Source: CAZGMJ01 sp964526785 (lineage in GTDB: Bacteria; Planctomycetota; Phycisphaerae; Sedimentisphaerales; Anaerobacaceae). Taken from it: 64,000 nucleotides of DNA. Of this stretch, positions 26,877-35,786 are shown in pieces. Under the pieces are notes generated by a model. The model did no database searches. It was not told where the DNA came from and saw nothing but the letters and a program-made list of their open reading frames with translations. The DNA is taken from NCBI GenBank assembly GCA_964526785.1, contig CAZGMJ010000005.1, positions 62,001-126,000 on the forward strand, written 5' to 3'. Position numbers and translations under genes: made by a program. Position 1 is the stretch's first letter; every line of letters starts with the position of its first letter.

Positions 26877-27545
26877 TTACTGTTGCGAAAGCCTCTCCAT
26901 CAACGGATCGGAAGGCGTAATCACTTCGGTCACACGTTCACCCGTGTCCTGCCCGAAATACTCGAAGCCGGCGATGAGCATCGGATCGACCATGGATCGC
27001 CAGTCCGAAGAACGGCTGTGCACGGTCATTTCGCCCATCCAGATCGGTCGCTTCGTCTGCTCGGCCGGTTTGCTCTGCTTCAGATCGTAGAGCGAAAGCA
27101 CCAGCCAGAAACTGAACACGGTTTCTGAACGGGTTCTCCAGTAGGTTGTTCCCGGCACGTAATACCTCGAATAGGAACTACGGCCTTCTTTGTCATGCGT
27201 GCGCACGCGGATTGTATGTCCAGGCTCGTGATGCAGGTAGTCCCGCTCGATAGTCCGACCTCCATCGGTCCCGTAGCGAAAACGAAGCTCATAGTCCGCC
27301 GACTCTGCCGCGCAGACCTCATGTCCGTAAGCGTCGAGCACGGTCTCAATCTTCCTGCGTATCTCGGTTTGGAACAGCGGATTGTCGGTGTTCATTGCTT
27401 CGTCCACCGTTACGCATAGCGGCGGATCGATGGCTGTACGCGGCTCGTTATCAAGAAAGCCGTTCACGTGCACGCGGTACTTCGGCGAGCATCCGGTTGC
27501 CAGAGCGGTTAGCACCACCAATAGTATCGGTTGGCTTCGTCGCAT
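26877..27545 (-). CDS. Hypothetical lipoprotein
   Basis: 222 aa. The start at 27545 has TAGGAG 8 bases upstream. The lipobox LATGC places the lipid-modified Cys at residue 19. The mature part is a mixed alpha/beta domain with no motif I recognise. It somewhat resembles DUF4136-type lipoproteins (a PPLCVTVDEA strand, then ADYELRFRYG), but I cannot assign it. It follows the YdcF-family gene by 9 bases, with its ribosome site overlapping that gene's stop, so the two are certainly one operon and may share an envelope function. Confidence 0.75.
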   Translation of the reverse strand: MRRSQPILLVVLTALATGCSPKYRVHVNGFLDNEPRTAIDPPLCVTVDEAMNTDNPLFQTEIRRKIETVLDAYGHEVCAAESADYELRFRYGTDGGRTIERDYLHHEPGHTIRVRTHDKEGRSSYSRYYVPGTTYWRTRSETVFSFWLVLSLYDLKQSKPAEQTKRPIWMGEMTVHSRSSDWRSMVDPMLIAGFEYFGQDTGERVTEVITPSDPLMERLSQQ

Positions 27546-27554
27546 GATCGTCTC

Positions 27555-28601
27555 CTAAGGAAGCAATGGACGCAGATAGTATACCCACAGTGCGGCGATT
27601 TCTCGCAATATGAATTTGGGCATGGCGCTGAGTTGGTACCGCTCTGTTGCCGGAACGGTGTAGACCTCCCAGCCCTGTCGCTGGTACGACATCTTGATGC
27701 GGGGCAAATGATAAAAATGGCTGACCGCCAGCGCGCTGCCGATGCCAAGATGCCTGAATGCTGCAACGGTGTTCTTGACGGTGGCCTGCGTGCTGACGCC
27801 CTGAGCATCGAGCATAATAGCCTCTTCAGGGACCTGGAGGTCCATCGCCATTGCGAGCATAGCCTGCGTTTCATGAATCGCTCCGTCCCCCGGGCCGCCG
27901 GAGAGAATCAACATGGAGGCCAGTCCGTCGTGATACAGCTTGCAGCCCGTACGCATTCTGTCCGCCAGGGCATCCGAGACCCGTCCGTTAGCGTACACGC
28001 GCGCCCCGAATACGACGATAACATCCGCAGGCCGGCGATAGTCCGTCTTGCCGAAGCAGTATATCTGGCCCAGCGGAAATGCCAGAGAGAGAATTAGAAC
28101 GACCAACGCAATGGCAATCCCGCCCGTCTTCCGTTTCCTCTTATCGAGCCGTTCAGGACTTCTTACAACGCCCAGCACGATGGTGGCGAGAGCCGCTCCG
28201 ACGAAGATCGAGAAAGCCACCGGGAAATCGGTTTGCACGCTCTTACCCGCCAGCAGAACGTAATAGACAATCGTGTTCCAGACGGCGATTATGAGCAGCG
28301 CCGCAGTGAACGTGAGGGTCAGAATTCTTCGCCCGGCCGACAATGAGGGCTTGATGGCAAAAGCAATGAGCAGGAATGATGCTAACCCGAGAAAAGCGTC
28401 TGCTGCAAGCGGCTCAACGGGGCGGAAATCGATCCACCAGTGGTTTGCATTAAAATGCGGACTCCGGGCGTTGCCCAGGATGTTGAGCGCAGAAAAAGCT
28501 CCGAGAAACAGCGCCAAGCCTCTTGCAACAGCCGGAAGAAGCACGCGGTTGCCGGAGCGTGTCGAGCGCTTCCTGCGAGGCTTTCTGCGGCGCTTGGTCA
28601 A
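27555..28601 (-). CDS. YdcF/ElyC/SanA-family (DUF218) membrane protein
   Basis: 348 aa, using a TTG start at 28601 with AAGGAG 8 bases upstream. A very basic N-terminus (KRRRKPRRKRSTR) is followed by about five membrane helices. The DUF218 domain (about 180-340) contains DVIVVFGARVYANGRVSDAL, LILSGGPGD and VSHFYHLPRIKM, the conserved motifs of the ElyC/SanA group linked to envelope and lipid-carrier metabolism in E. coli. The actual reaction of DUF218 is not settled. It is co-transcribed with the downstream lipoprotein at 26877-27545. Confidence 0.85.
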   Translation of the reverse strand: MTKRRRKPRRKRSTRSGNRVLLPAVARGLALFLGAFSALNILGNARSPHFNANHWWIDFRPVEPLAADAFLGLASFLLIAFAIKPSLSAGRRILTLTFTAALLIIAVWNTIVYYVLLAGKSVQTDFPVAFSIFVGAALATIVLGVVRSPERLDKRKRKTGGIAIALVVLILSLAFPLGQIYCFGKTDYRRPADVIVVFGARVYANGRVSDALADRMRTGCKLYHDGLASMLILSGGPGDGAIHETQAMLAMAMDLQVPEEAIMLDAQGVSTQATVKNTVAAFRHLGIGSALAVSHFYHLPRIKMSYQRQGWEVYTVPATERYQLSAMPKFILREIAALWVYYLRPLLP

Positions 28602-28653
28602 GGGTACGTCTCCTTGCGGCTATTTGGCTGCGATACCGGCCCGGGCGGACAGC

Positions 28654-31377
28654 CTATCTGTCTGAGCTGTTGCGGATATGGATATTATCCAGATGAAAGA
28701 CCGTCTTCTGTGTCGCATTGCTGGTAAAGCCGATCCACGTGAGTTGCTCGAAAGCCTGATGTCCGAAAGACAGTCCTCGGAATCTACGAACCGTTGCGCC
28801 GGGCAATGTGACAGTGAGGTGCCATTTGCCGTTGTGCTCTTTGCCCACCGGCGCCACGACTCGCACGTGCACCCATTCGTCAATTGGAAGTTCAACCAGT
28901 CTGCGACCGCTCGCGTGCAATGCATCTCCCTCGATCGTAAATCGAGGCCCCACGGTATATGGTGAAGCCCGCCAGTCCCTCCATTCGTAATTGATCTTCA
29001 CGCCGGGGCCGATGCGTAAATCAAACTCGCACGTGGTCTTACCCGAAGTATGGTTTGGGTTATAGACCAGATGCGGATTGTACGATTGCTTCAGGCCCTC
29101 CGCATCGGCAATCCTCAGACTATGGTTGCCTCCCGCCGCCACCTTGTCCGTAACAGCGATTGCGTCGCCCTTATTCTCAACGTGTGACTCGGCGCCGGCC
29201 GGTTTGGAGCCGACCTTGCTGTGTTCGAAATCGTCCCTGATGGAAACCGGCGGCGGTCCGGGCGGCAGTCTGAGTTCGCGGAATTGAGCGCTTGCAGCCT
29301 TGCGCTTCCACGCCTCGTCGCCGTAGACGCCGGCCACGGAATAGTCAAAGGGCTCGAAACCCACCTTGTATGCCGGTGAATCATCCCTCAGACGAAAGTC
29401 ATAGCCGTTCGCATCCACGAACAGCGGATCGGCGATAATCGAATCTCGATCATGACCCTGCTTGCCTTGCCAGTCTTCGAAACTCATCCCTGCCGGACGA
29501 ACTTCTTCACCCGCGGCGTTCCAGTAACAGTTATTGTTCATCTTCACACGGACCTTCGTCCACGGCCCGGCCAGCAACGGTCCACTTTCGTAATAGACGA
29601 TGTTCTTTTCAAAAGTAAACGACAGATGGTCCTCCACACGCGTCGCCTGCACCTGGTGCAACTGGCTAAAGGCCAGGATGTTATTCCGTATCACGTTCTC
29701 TTTTCCGTAGTGCTGGTGGAAACTGCCTGTCTTTGTGTTGTAAACGAGATTGTTCTCCATGACGATGCCGGTGCTGCCTTCGTCAGTATAGAGCCCCCAT
29801 CCGCCGTACGAGTACGCATAGATATCGTGAAAGACGTTGTTGCTGATGACGGTTCCGTGCGACGGCCCAAGTGTATAGATGCCGCCCATATCACTCAAAA
29901 CGCCCCAGCCGATATGATGTACGTGATTGAAACGAATCGTATTGCGTTTGGCAAGACTGTCGGAATAGCCCCATCGCCATCCTACGGACAGGCCGCTGTA
30001 GTACAGATCCGCGATATCGTTGTGTACCACCGTGTTGTCGCCGCTCTGTCCGATCCAGACGCCCACCGCACACGGGAAGATATGTCCGCCCGAAACAACA
30101 ATGTTGTTGTCCACCGTGATATGGCTGGTTTGCTCTTTCTCATCCTCTCGAATACGGGTCTCACCTACGCGGACCCCGCCGGCCCCGAAATCGTGCAGAT
30201 AACACCTGCTCAGCACACAATCCCGGCAGCCCCTGCGAAACCACACACAATAGCGGCCAAGGTGCGCGATCTCGCAGTCCTCTATCGTCACATTGCGCGC
30301 GCCGTCTGCGAGCACGACCGCGTCGACGGGCGAAGCCGCCTGGCTCGGTTCGAAGCCTTCAGGTGGCGTCAAATACCGGCTGTGGCGAAATGTCAGCCCT
30401 TTGATGGCAACATGTTCGACGAATCTGCCTTTTTCAGGTTCGCCGCTGACGATCACGAACTTCTCGACCATTGGTGCTATGACTTCTACGTTGGACATAT
30501 TCTGGCCGGGCAGCGGCTTGTAGTAGAGCGTACCGTTACGGTCGAGAAACCATTCGCCCGGGGCGTCCAGCGCCCCCCTGAAGTTTTCAAGGTAGTAGCG
30601 CGTGTTGCTCTTCATGGGATTCCACGGCTTCATCGGCTGGCCGTATGTGATGATCGAGTCGGTCTGCTTGTCAATCGCGTCAATGAACCGCCGCGTGTTG
30701 TCCCATTTATGGAAAGCAACCAGAAGTACATCGTCCAGTTCCTTTGCCGAGAGATCGCTTAGAGGTTCGATATCCTCTTGCCTCGCTTGTATTGTCAGAC
30801 GCGCCCGCCCCGATCTGTTCCTGCTCTTGTCGAGTTTCTCCTCCCGGACCGATACCATGTAGTAGTAGAACTCGTTGGGCGTCCGCGCGCGGATGGCCCG
30901 TTTGCCGTCCACGAACAACTGCTCGAAATACCAATTGCCCGCAGCCACATCCGCCAGATGCGTTTGCCAGATTCCATCAGGCCCCAGCCTGAAGTCCGTG
31001 ATTTTCCGCCCACCTGTAAACACCGGTTCGGCGCCGTCTGCAGCCTCATAGATAATCGGCGCCCGTTCGGTTCCGCTGTCCTGAGGCTCAAGCACAAACG
31101 GCTCTTGCAGCCTGTATGTGCCGTCTGCTACGATGATCCGAACCGGTTCGGTCAGCGATCCGGAAGACTGCATCCTGCGAATACGATTACGCGCTGCCGT
31201 CAGCGATGCCAGCGGACCGTCCGTCGCATTCGCATTTGCCTTTGCCGAACGCCCCGACCATCCATCGTTACCATTGGGCGATACGTGGAGTGTGATACCG
31301 TGCATCTGAGAACATGCACACAGAACGACGACGGTGATTCCGCACGTTAACATACTGCCTATCTTGGTACTCGTCAT
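28654..31377 (-). CDS. Secreted right-handed parallel beta-helix protein
   Basis: 907 aa. A signal peptide comes first (ITVVVLCACSQMHG, with a possible lipid-Cys at residue 22). Residues about 30-100 show the typical start of pectate-lyase-like beta-helix proteins (LHVSPNGNDGWSG, then IIVADGTYRL). Residues 300-600 have repeated short coils with NVTIEDCEIAHLG, NNIVVSGG, NTIRFNHVHHIG and VMENNLVYNT. The C-terminal 200 residues resemble a LamG/concanavalin module (SIRDDFEHSKVG, FDLRIGPGVKINYEWRDW). It is likely a polysaccharide lyase or hydrolase, or a binding protein, of unknown specificity. The start has AAGGAG 8 bases upstream. It follows the sugar-isomerase-like gene by 110 bases. Confidence 0.8.
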   Translation of the reverse strand: MTSTKIGSMLTCGITVVVLCACSQMHGITLHVSPNGNDGWSGRSAKANANATDGPLASLTAARNRIRRMQSSGSLTEPVRIIVADGTYRLQEPFVLEPQDSGTERAPIIYEAADGAEPVFTGGRKITDFRLGPDGIWQTHLADVAAGNWYFEQLFVDGKRAIRARTPNEFYYYMVSVREEKLDKSRNRSGRARLTIQARQEDIEPLSDLSAKELDDVLLVAFHKWDNTRRFIDAIDKQTDSIITYGQPMKPWNPMKSNTRYYLENFRGALDAPGEWFLDRNGTLYYKPLPGQNMSNVEVIAPMVEKFVIVSGEPEKGRFVEHVAIKGLTFRHSRYLTPPEGFEPSQAASPVDAVVLADGARNVTIEDCEIAHLGRYCVWFRRGCRDCVLSRCYLHDFGAGGVRVGETRIREDEKEQTSHITVDNNIVVSGGHIFPCAVGVWIGQSGDNTVVHNDIADLYYSGLSVGWRWGYSDSLAKRNTIRFNHVHHIGWGVLSDMGGIYTLGPSHGTVISNNVFHDIYAYSYGGWGLYTDEGSTGIVMENNLVYNTKTGSFHQHYGKENVIRNNILAFSQLHQVQATRVEDHLSFTFEKNIVYYESGPLLAGPWTKVRVKMNNNCYWNAAGEEVRPAGMSFEDWQGKQGHDRDSIIADPLFVDANGYDFRLRDDSPAYKVGFEPFDYSVAGVYGDEAWKRKAASAQFRELRLPPGPPPVSIRDDFEHSKVGSKPAGAESHVENKGDAIAVTDKVAAGGNHSLRIADAEGLKQSYNPHLVYNPNHTSGKTTCEFDLRIGPGVKINYEWRDWRASPYTVGPRFTIEGDALHASGRRLVELPIDEWVHVRVVAPVGKEHNGKWHLTVTLPGATVRRFRGLSFGHQAFEQLTWIGFTSNATQKTVFHLDNIHIRNSSDR

Positions 31378-31487
31378 ATTCTACGCTCCTTCATGGATCC
31401 GATTCTCTTACCGCATAAGCAACGAGGCAGTACCTTCGCCGGGTCTGCCTCGCATGCTGTATACACTCTATTCTGTCCAGATTTCAT

Positions 31488-33071
31488 CTATGCCCGCTGC
31501 GAACCAGTCAGGTCCTCCCATTGAATGCCGACCTTCTTGAGGGCATAGCCGAGTTCCCTGCGATAATCCCCATAACCGGTCATCCAGTGGAAGCCGGGCA
31601 TGCGTTCGGCCAGCGTCAGATCGTTGCAGTCGTACCGGATGTCAATCTGCGACCTGCACACGTCCATGAACGGTGCATCAACGATCTCGCCCCGCAAACC
31701 GACCCATCGCTCTGACTTGAAATCGGGTACGATATTCGTCAATACCTGCCCTTTGTGCATCTCCACTTTGGGAGCGGCCCCATAGTCAGACTCGAAGTGC
31801 GTCAGAATTCGCGTCGGCTCCAGGTTCTTGCCGTCCATGCGGCGAGGAGCCGTGCAGTGGGCCAGCGTGATGACACCGTCGTGCGGATATGTCGGATCGT
31901 TCAAAAATACGGGTTTGCCGGAAATGTTCGCCAGCAGTATACCGGATGGAATGACCACGAAGTCCGATTCACAGAAGGCGTAGTAGCCCGCATCGTTTAG
32001 CAGACTAAGCGTCAGACAAGCCGATGTTTCGGCCAACGGCATAATCGTGCCCATGCAGCCGTTGATTGTCAGTGCACCGCAACCCGCCTTATTCAAAACG
32101 CCGCGGAATACCTGATCCAGAAGGAAGCAGTTGTCAACGTAAGAGCGTTTCGTCTCCATGCTGATGCCGCGCTCTTTCAAATACATCTCCGCTCGTTCAT
32201 TGGCTCGCCTCACAGCTTTCTTGTCGGCCCGGGCCTGTTTGATCAACTCGCCGAGTTCCTTGTAGGGCAGGGTTTTGATATCGTATTTCCACACTTTACG
32301 AACCAAATTCGGCACAACATCTTTCGGCTGCGCCCATGCGGCGGGACCGCCGACCGCCACGATCTTAGTTCCCATCGTATTACGCAGCCCGCACAGTGAC
32401 CGCAGACGCCACATAATCTCGTCCTGGCTGTCCACCACTACATCACCGTCGTCAATCCCCTGGACAGCGAGCGTGTCGGTATGCTGCCGGAGATATCGCG
32501 GGCTGATAATCTCATACCACAGATAGACAGGGCCGGACTTGTGCCGGCAGAAAAAGATCATGTCTTTGCCCATCTTAGCCAGCGCATCGAAAGTTCCCAT
32601 CCATCCGCCGGCCGCATAGACCAAAAATACGTCCGCCGTTTTCAAAAGACCGGCGGCAGGTAGATCGTCCGGACCGTGAACCTTCGATATCGGTTGAAAC
32701 TCTACAGGGAAGTCTGCCTTTTCGTGGATGGCTCCCAACTCCCGCTGTATGCGTTGAACCTCCTTGTTCGCGTCTTCCTCAGTCTGAATCCCGCCCCAAC
32801 TGCGCCAACTGCTTTGATGGCGTGGCTTCGGCGTCGCATAGACGAGCACAGGCTTGACGCGCAGTGGACGACGTTTCGGTGCCGTCTCCCCTGCGATCTC
32901 CGCCCCTGATACTGCAGACCACGTTAGCCCGCTCAGCGTTACTCCCAAGAGCGTGGCGCCGCCTACGCCCTGCAAAAAGCCCCGCCGGCTGATATGGTCG
33001 CTCGATTCATAGCCTCCACATGGGCAACATGTGTGTCGTAGGGGCTGTTCCGGGTGATCTTGGCTTGTCAT
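31488..33071 (-). CDS. Tat-exported protein with a FucI/AraA-like sugar-isomerase look
   Basis: 527 aa. The N-terminus has a twin-arginine signal (SRRGFLQGVGGATLLGVTL) after an unusual Cys/His-containing leader (HTCCPCGGYESSDH). The mature protein resembles the L-fucose/L-arabinose isomerase N- and central-domain fold, with ADVFLVYAAGGWMGTFDAL, VAVGGPAAW, CGALTINGCMG and PLAETSACLTLSLLND, where conserved Glu and Asp could bind a metal. Those isomerases are normally cytoplasmic, so export of this fold is notable. It may instead bind or modify an extracellular sugar. A promoter lies at 33104-33131 and the ribosome site GAAGGAG precedes the ATG. Confidence 0.65.
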   Translation of the reverse strand: MTSQDHPEQPLRHTCCPCGGYESSDHISRRGFLQGVGGATLLGVTLSGLTWSAVSGAEIAGETAPKRRPLRVKPVLVYATPKPRHQSSWRSWGGIQTEEDANKEVQRIQRELGAIHEKADFPVEFQPISKVHGPDDLPAAGLLKTADVFLVYAAGGWMGTFDALAKMGKDMIFFCRHKSGPVYLWYEIISPRYLRQHTDTLAVQGIDDGDVVVDSQDEIMWRLRSLCGLRNTMGTKIVAVGGPAAWAQPKDVVPNLVRKVWKYDIKTLPYKELGELIKQARADKKAVRRANERAEMYLKERGISMETKRSYVDNCFLLDQVFRGVLNKAGCGALTINGCMGTIMPLAETSACLTLSLLNDAGYYAFCESDFVVIPSGILLANISGKPVFLNDPTYPHDGVITLAHCTAPRRMDGKNLEPTRILTHFESDYGAAPKVEMHKGQVLTNIVPDFKSERWVGLRGEIVDAPFMDVCRSQIDIRYDCNDLTLAERMPGFHWMTGYGDYRRELGYALKKVGIQWEDLTGSQRA

Positions 33072-33103
33072 GAGAGGTCTCCTTCGTCTATTGAGCGAGA
33101 AAA

Positions 33104-33131
33104 TCTATATGTGCTTTGGCCTGCGATTCAA
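33104..33131 (-). promoter_or_regulatory. Promoter of the Tat-exported isomerase-like gene
   Basis: Minus-strand TTGAAT (33126-33131), a 16-base spacer and TATAGA (33104-33109), leaving a leader of about 25 bases before the ATG at 33071. Together with the dapL promoter it accounts for the 325-base divergent gap 33072-33396, in which no gene is seen. Confidence 0.5.
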
Positions 33132-33314
33132 TAGCCGCTTCACGCGCCGGACGAATCGCTCCATTGCATACACTATTCTATCACGGTGCCCATAGGATGT
33201 CCTGGACAGAGAAGCCATACTCAAATACACGCAACAAGTATAAGATAGTACAACCGTGAGGAAAAGGAAAAACGAACAGATCGATCAGTTGAATGGCCGG
33301 TTAAATCGCCGCTC

Positions 33315-33343
33315 TTGACGACGCAGCGCCCAGCCAATACAAT
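33315..33343 (+). promoter_or_regulatory. Sigma-70-type promoter of the dapL operon
   Basis: TTGACG (33315-33320), 17 bases and TACAAT (33338-33343). It leaves a leader of about 45 bases before the dapL ATG at 33397 and probably drives dapL, the folK/kinase fusion and panC. Confidence 0.75.
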
Positions 33344-33396
33344 GCCCCCTCCGAGAGCAGGCTGATAATGAAAACCATTCGTTTCGAGGTTCATTT

Positions 33397-34629
33397 ATGG
33401 CATTAATCAATGAAAACTTCCTGAAATTGCAGGCCGGCTATCTCTTTCCTGAAATTGGCAGGAGGAAAAGGGCTTTCCAGCAGGCGAATCCCGACGCTGA
33501 AATTATCAGCATGGGGATCGGCGATGTGACCCAGCCGCTTGCCCCCGCCATCGTGGAGGCCATGAAGAAGGCTGTCGTGGAAATGGCGGACAAGGAAACC
33601 TTCCACGGCTACGATGACGGTGGCACGGGCTATGAATTCCTCCGCCAGGCCATCGCCGACAATGACTTCAGTGCCCGAGGCGTGGACATTGACATCGACG
33701 AGATTTTCATCAGCGACGGCGCCAAGTGTGATACGGGCAATATGCAGGAAATCTTCGGACTCGACAATGTGGTGGCCGTTACGGACCCGGTGTATCCTGT
33801 GTATGTGGATACGAACGTCATGGCCGGGCGCACGGGAGGGGCGGCCGGCAAAGGCAAGTACGAGGGCATCGTGTACATGCCGTGTACGGAGGCCAATGAT
33901 TTCGTACCCGATCTGCCCGATCGGAAGGTGGATCTGATCTATTTATGCTATCCCAACAACCCCACCGGAGCCGTCGCAACCAAAGACCAACTGGCCAAAT
34001 GGGTGCAGTACGCCCGCGACAACAAATCCATTATCCTTTTCGACGCTGCTTACGAGCGTTTTATCAGCGACTCGCAGATTCCCCATTCCGTATACGAAGT
34101 GGACGGCGCGAAGGATGTGGCCATTGAGTTTCGCAGTTTCTCCAAGACAGCCGGCTTTACGGGTGTTCGTTGTGCGTTTACGGTAGTACCGAAAACACTC
34201 AGGGCATACACGAAAAGCGGCCAGGCCGTCGAGGTGAATCCTATTTGGAACCGGCGGCATTGCACCAAGTTCAACGGGGTCTCGTATGTTACACAGAGGG
34301 GCGCAGAGGCGGTGTATAGCGATCAAGGCTGCCGCCAGGTTGCCGATACCATTGCTACCTACATGGACAACGCGAAGATCATCCGGGAATCGCTTACGAA
34401 CATGGGCTATACCGTCCACGGCGGAGTCAATGCACCTTATATATGGCTCGAGACACCCGACGGCATGGGTTCCTGGGAGTTCTTCGACATGCTGCTCAAC
34501 AAGGCCCATGTTGTGGGTACGCCGGGCGCGGGCTTTGGTTCGGCCGGGGAAGGTTTCTTTCGCCTGACGGCCTTCGGCCAACGAGAGAACGTCAAAGAGG
34601 CCCTCGACAGGATAAAAGCAATTTCCTGA
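33397..34629 (+). CDS. dapL: LL-diaminopimelate aminotransferase
   Basis: 410 aa, the usual length of DapL. The N-terminal MALINENFLKLQAGYLFPEI is highly characteristic, and the pyridoxal-phosphate lysine lies in FRSFSKTAGFTGVRC near residue 250. The enzyme converts tetrahydrodipicolinate directly to LL-diaminopimelate, bypassing the acylated intermediates, for lysine and peptidoglycan synthesis in the cytoplasm. This route is common in planctomycetes, chlamydiae and several anaerobes. Its TGA stop overlaps the ATG of the next gene by one base (TGATG), indicating translational coupling. Confidence 0.97.
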   Translation: MALINENFLKLQAGYLFPEIGRRKRAFQQANPDAEIISMGIGDVTQPLAPAIVEAMKKAVVEMADKETFHGYDDGGTGYEFLRQAIADNDFSARGVDIDIDEIFISDGAKCDTGNMQEIFGLDNVVAVTDPVYPVYVDTNVMAGRTGGAAGKGKYEGIVYMPCTEANDFVPDLPDRKVDLIYLCYPNNPTGAVATKDQLAKWVQYARDNKSIILFDAAYERFISDSQIPHSVYEVDGAKDVAIEFRSFSKTAGFTGVRCAFTVVPKTLRAYTKSGQAVEVNPIWNRRHCTKFNGVSYVTQRGAEAVYSDQGCRQVADTIATYMDNAKIIRESLTNMGYTVHGGVNAPYIWLETPDGMGSWEFFDMLLNKAHVVGTPGAGFGSAGEGFFRLTAFGQRENVKEALDRIKAIS

Positions 34630-35786
34630 TGACCGATACAATTGTATATCTTGGCCTTGGCAGTAATCTCGGGGATAGAAAGGCCAATATCCATGAAGCG
34701 CTCCGTCGAATATCCGAGAATGTTGACATTCACGTCAATCGCCTCAGCAATCTGATTGAGACGGCCCCGCTCGGAAGCGCTGGTCCATCGCGATTTGTCA
34801 ACGGTGTGGCCGAATTGCGCACGTCCCTCAATGCGCAGGACCTGCTCGAACGACTGACGCGCATCGAGGATGCACTGGGTCGTACCCGCAGTGATCGGTG
34901 GTCGCCCAGGCCGATAGACCTCGACATTCTACTGTTTGGCCCCGAAATCATCGACTCACCTGAACTTACGGTTCCGCACAGACAAATGCATCTCAGGTCT
35001 TTCGTCTTGCGGCCCCTTTGCCAGCTTGCCCCCGATCTCGTGCACCCTGTTTTGCAGGAAACTGTCTCCGAACTGGCGATGCGTCTCAATGGTTGCGATT
35101 TCGCTCTCGACGCCTCTGCTCCGCGGCTCGTCAGCATCGCGGGCAACATAGGGGCGGGCAAGACGACCCTGGCGACTGAACTGGCCTCGGCATTGAACGC
35201 GGACCTCCTGCGGGAGCCCTACGACACCAATCCGTTCCTGCCGAAAGTCTATGCAGGACAGACCGATCTCGCTCTTGATTCTCAACTCTACTTCCTGGTC
35301 AAGAGGGCCGAGCAGTTGAATCCGGCACAGTTTGAACCGGGGCGGGTTCTTCTCGCCGATTACGTGTTTCAAAAGGAACTGATCTATGCCCGGCTTCTGC
35401 TCACTCGGGAACAGCTCAAGCTCTACGAAAGCATTTACGCCCGATTCCTTCGGGAAGCTGCCCCCGCGATGCTCGTAATGTACCTGAGCGATCCGCCCGC
35501 CGAATGTCTGGAGCGAATCCATCGTCGAAACAGGCCTTACGAGCAGGGCATCGAGGTTGATTTCCTGAACAAACTCGCCGGCGCCTATGAGTATCTGTTC
35601 GATCACTGGAGCCGCTGCCCCGTCATTCGTTTGACGAGTTCGCGGATTGACTATTCAGAGCCTGAGGCTATTGAGCACCTGGTAAATCAGATAACGTACT
35701 ACACAGGCTCATCGGTGCGAATGCCCAAACAAACGGATCAGAAGGGGAATGCGAAATGCAAGTTGCGCAAACCGTCGCCCAGATGA
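34629..35786 (+). CDS. folK: HPPK (FolK) fused to a deoxynucleoside kinase
   Basis: 385 aa starting at the ATG that overlaps the dapL stop. Residues 1-155 are 6-hydroxymethyl-7,8-dihydropterin pyrophosphokinase: YLGLGSNLGDRKANI, SRFVNGVAEL and the signature RWSPRPIDLDILLF, with VPHRQMHLRSFVLRPL. From about residue 170 a second enzyme begins: P-loop SIAGNIGAGKTTLA, then LADYVFQKELIYARLLL and the LID-type HRRNRPYEQGI, all typical of deoxyadenosine/deoxyguanosine kinases. One chain thus carries folate synthesis and deoxynucleoside salvage activities. The gene overlaps panC by 31 bases. I see no frameshift that would create the fusion artificially. Confidence 0.93.
   Translation: MTDTIVYLGLGSNLGDRKANIHEALRRISENVDIHVNRLSNLIETAPLGSAGPSRFVNGVAELRTSLNAQDLLERLTRIEDALGRTRSDRWSPRPIDLDILLFGPEIIDSPELTVPHRQMHLRSFVLRPLCQLAPDLVHPVLQETVSELAMRLNGCDFALDASAPRLVSIAGNIGAGKTTLATELASALNADLLREPYDTNPFLPKVYAGQTDLALDSQLYFLVKRAEQLNPAQFEPGRVLLADYVFQKELIYARLLLTREQLKLYESIYARFLREAAPAMLVMYLSDPPAECLERIHRRNRPYEQGIEVDFLNKLAGAYEYLFDHWSRCPVIRLTSSRIDYSEPEAIEHLVNQITYYTGSSVRMPKQTDQKGNAKCKLRKPSPR

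Noticed and set aside
34443..34628. Upstream extension of the folK/kinase fusion into dapL
   Set aside because: The extension overlaps dapL codons and reads as low-information Arg/Gly-rich sequence. The ATG at 34629, coupled to the dapL stop, begins the conserved FolK N-terminus.
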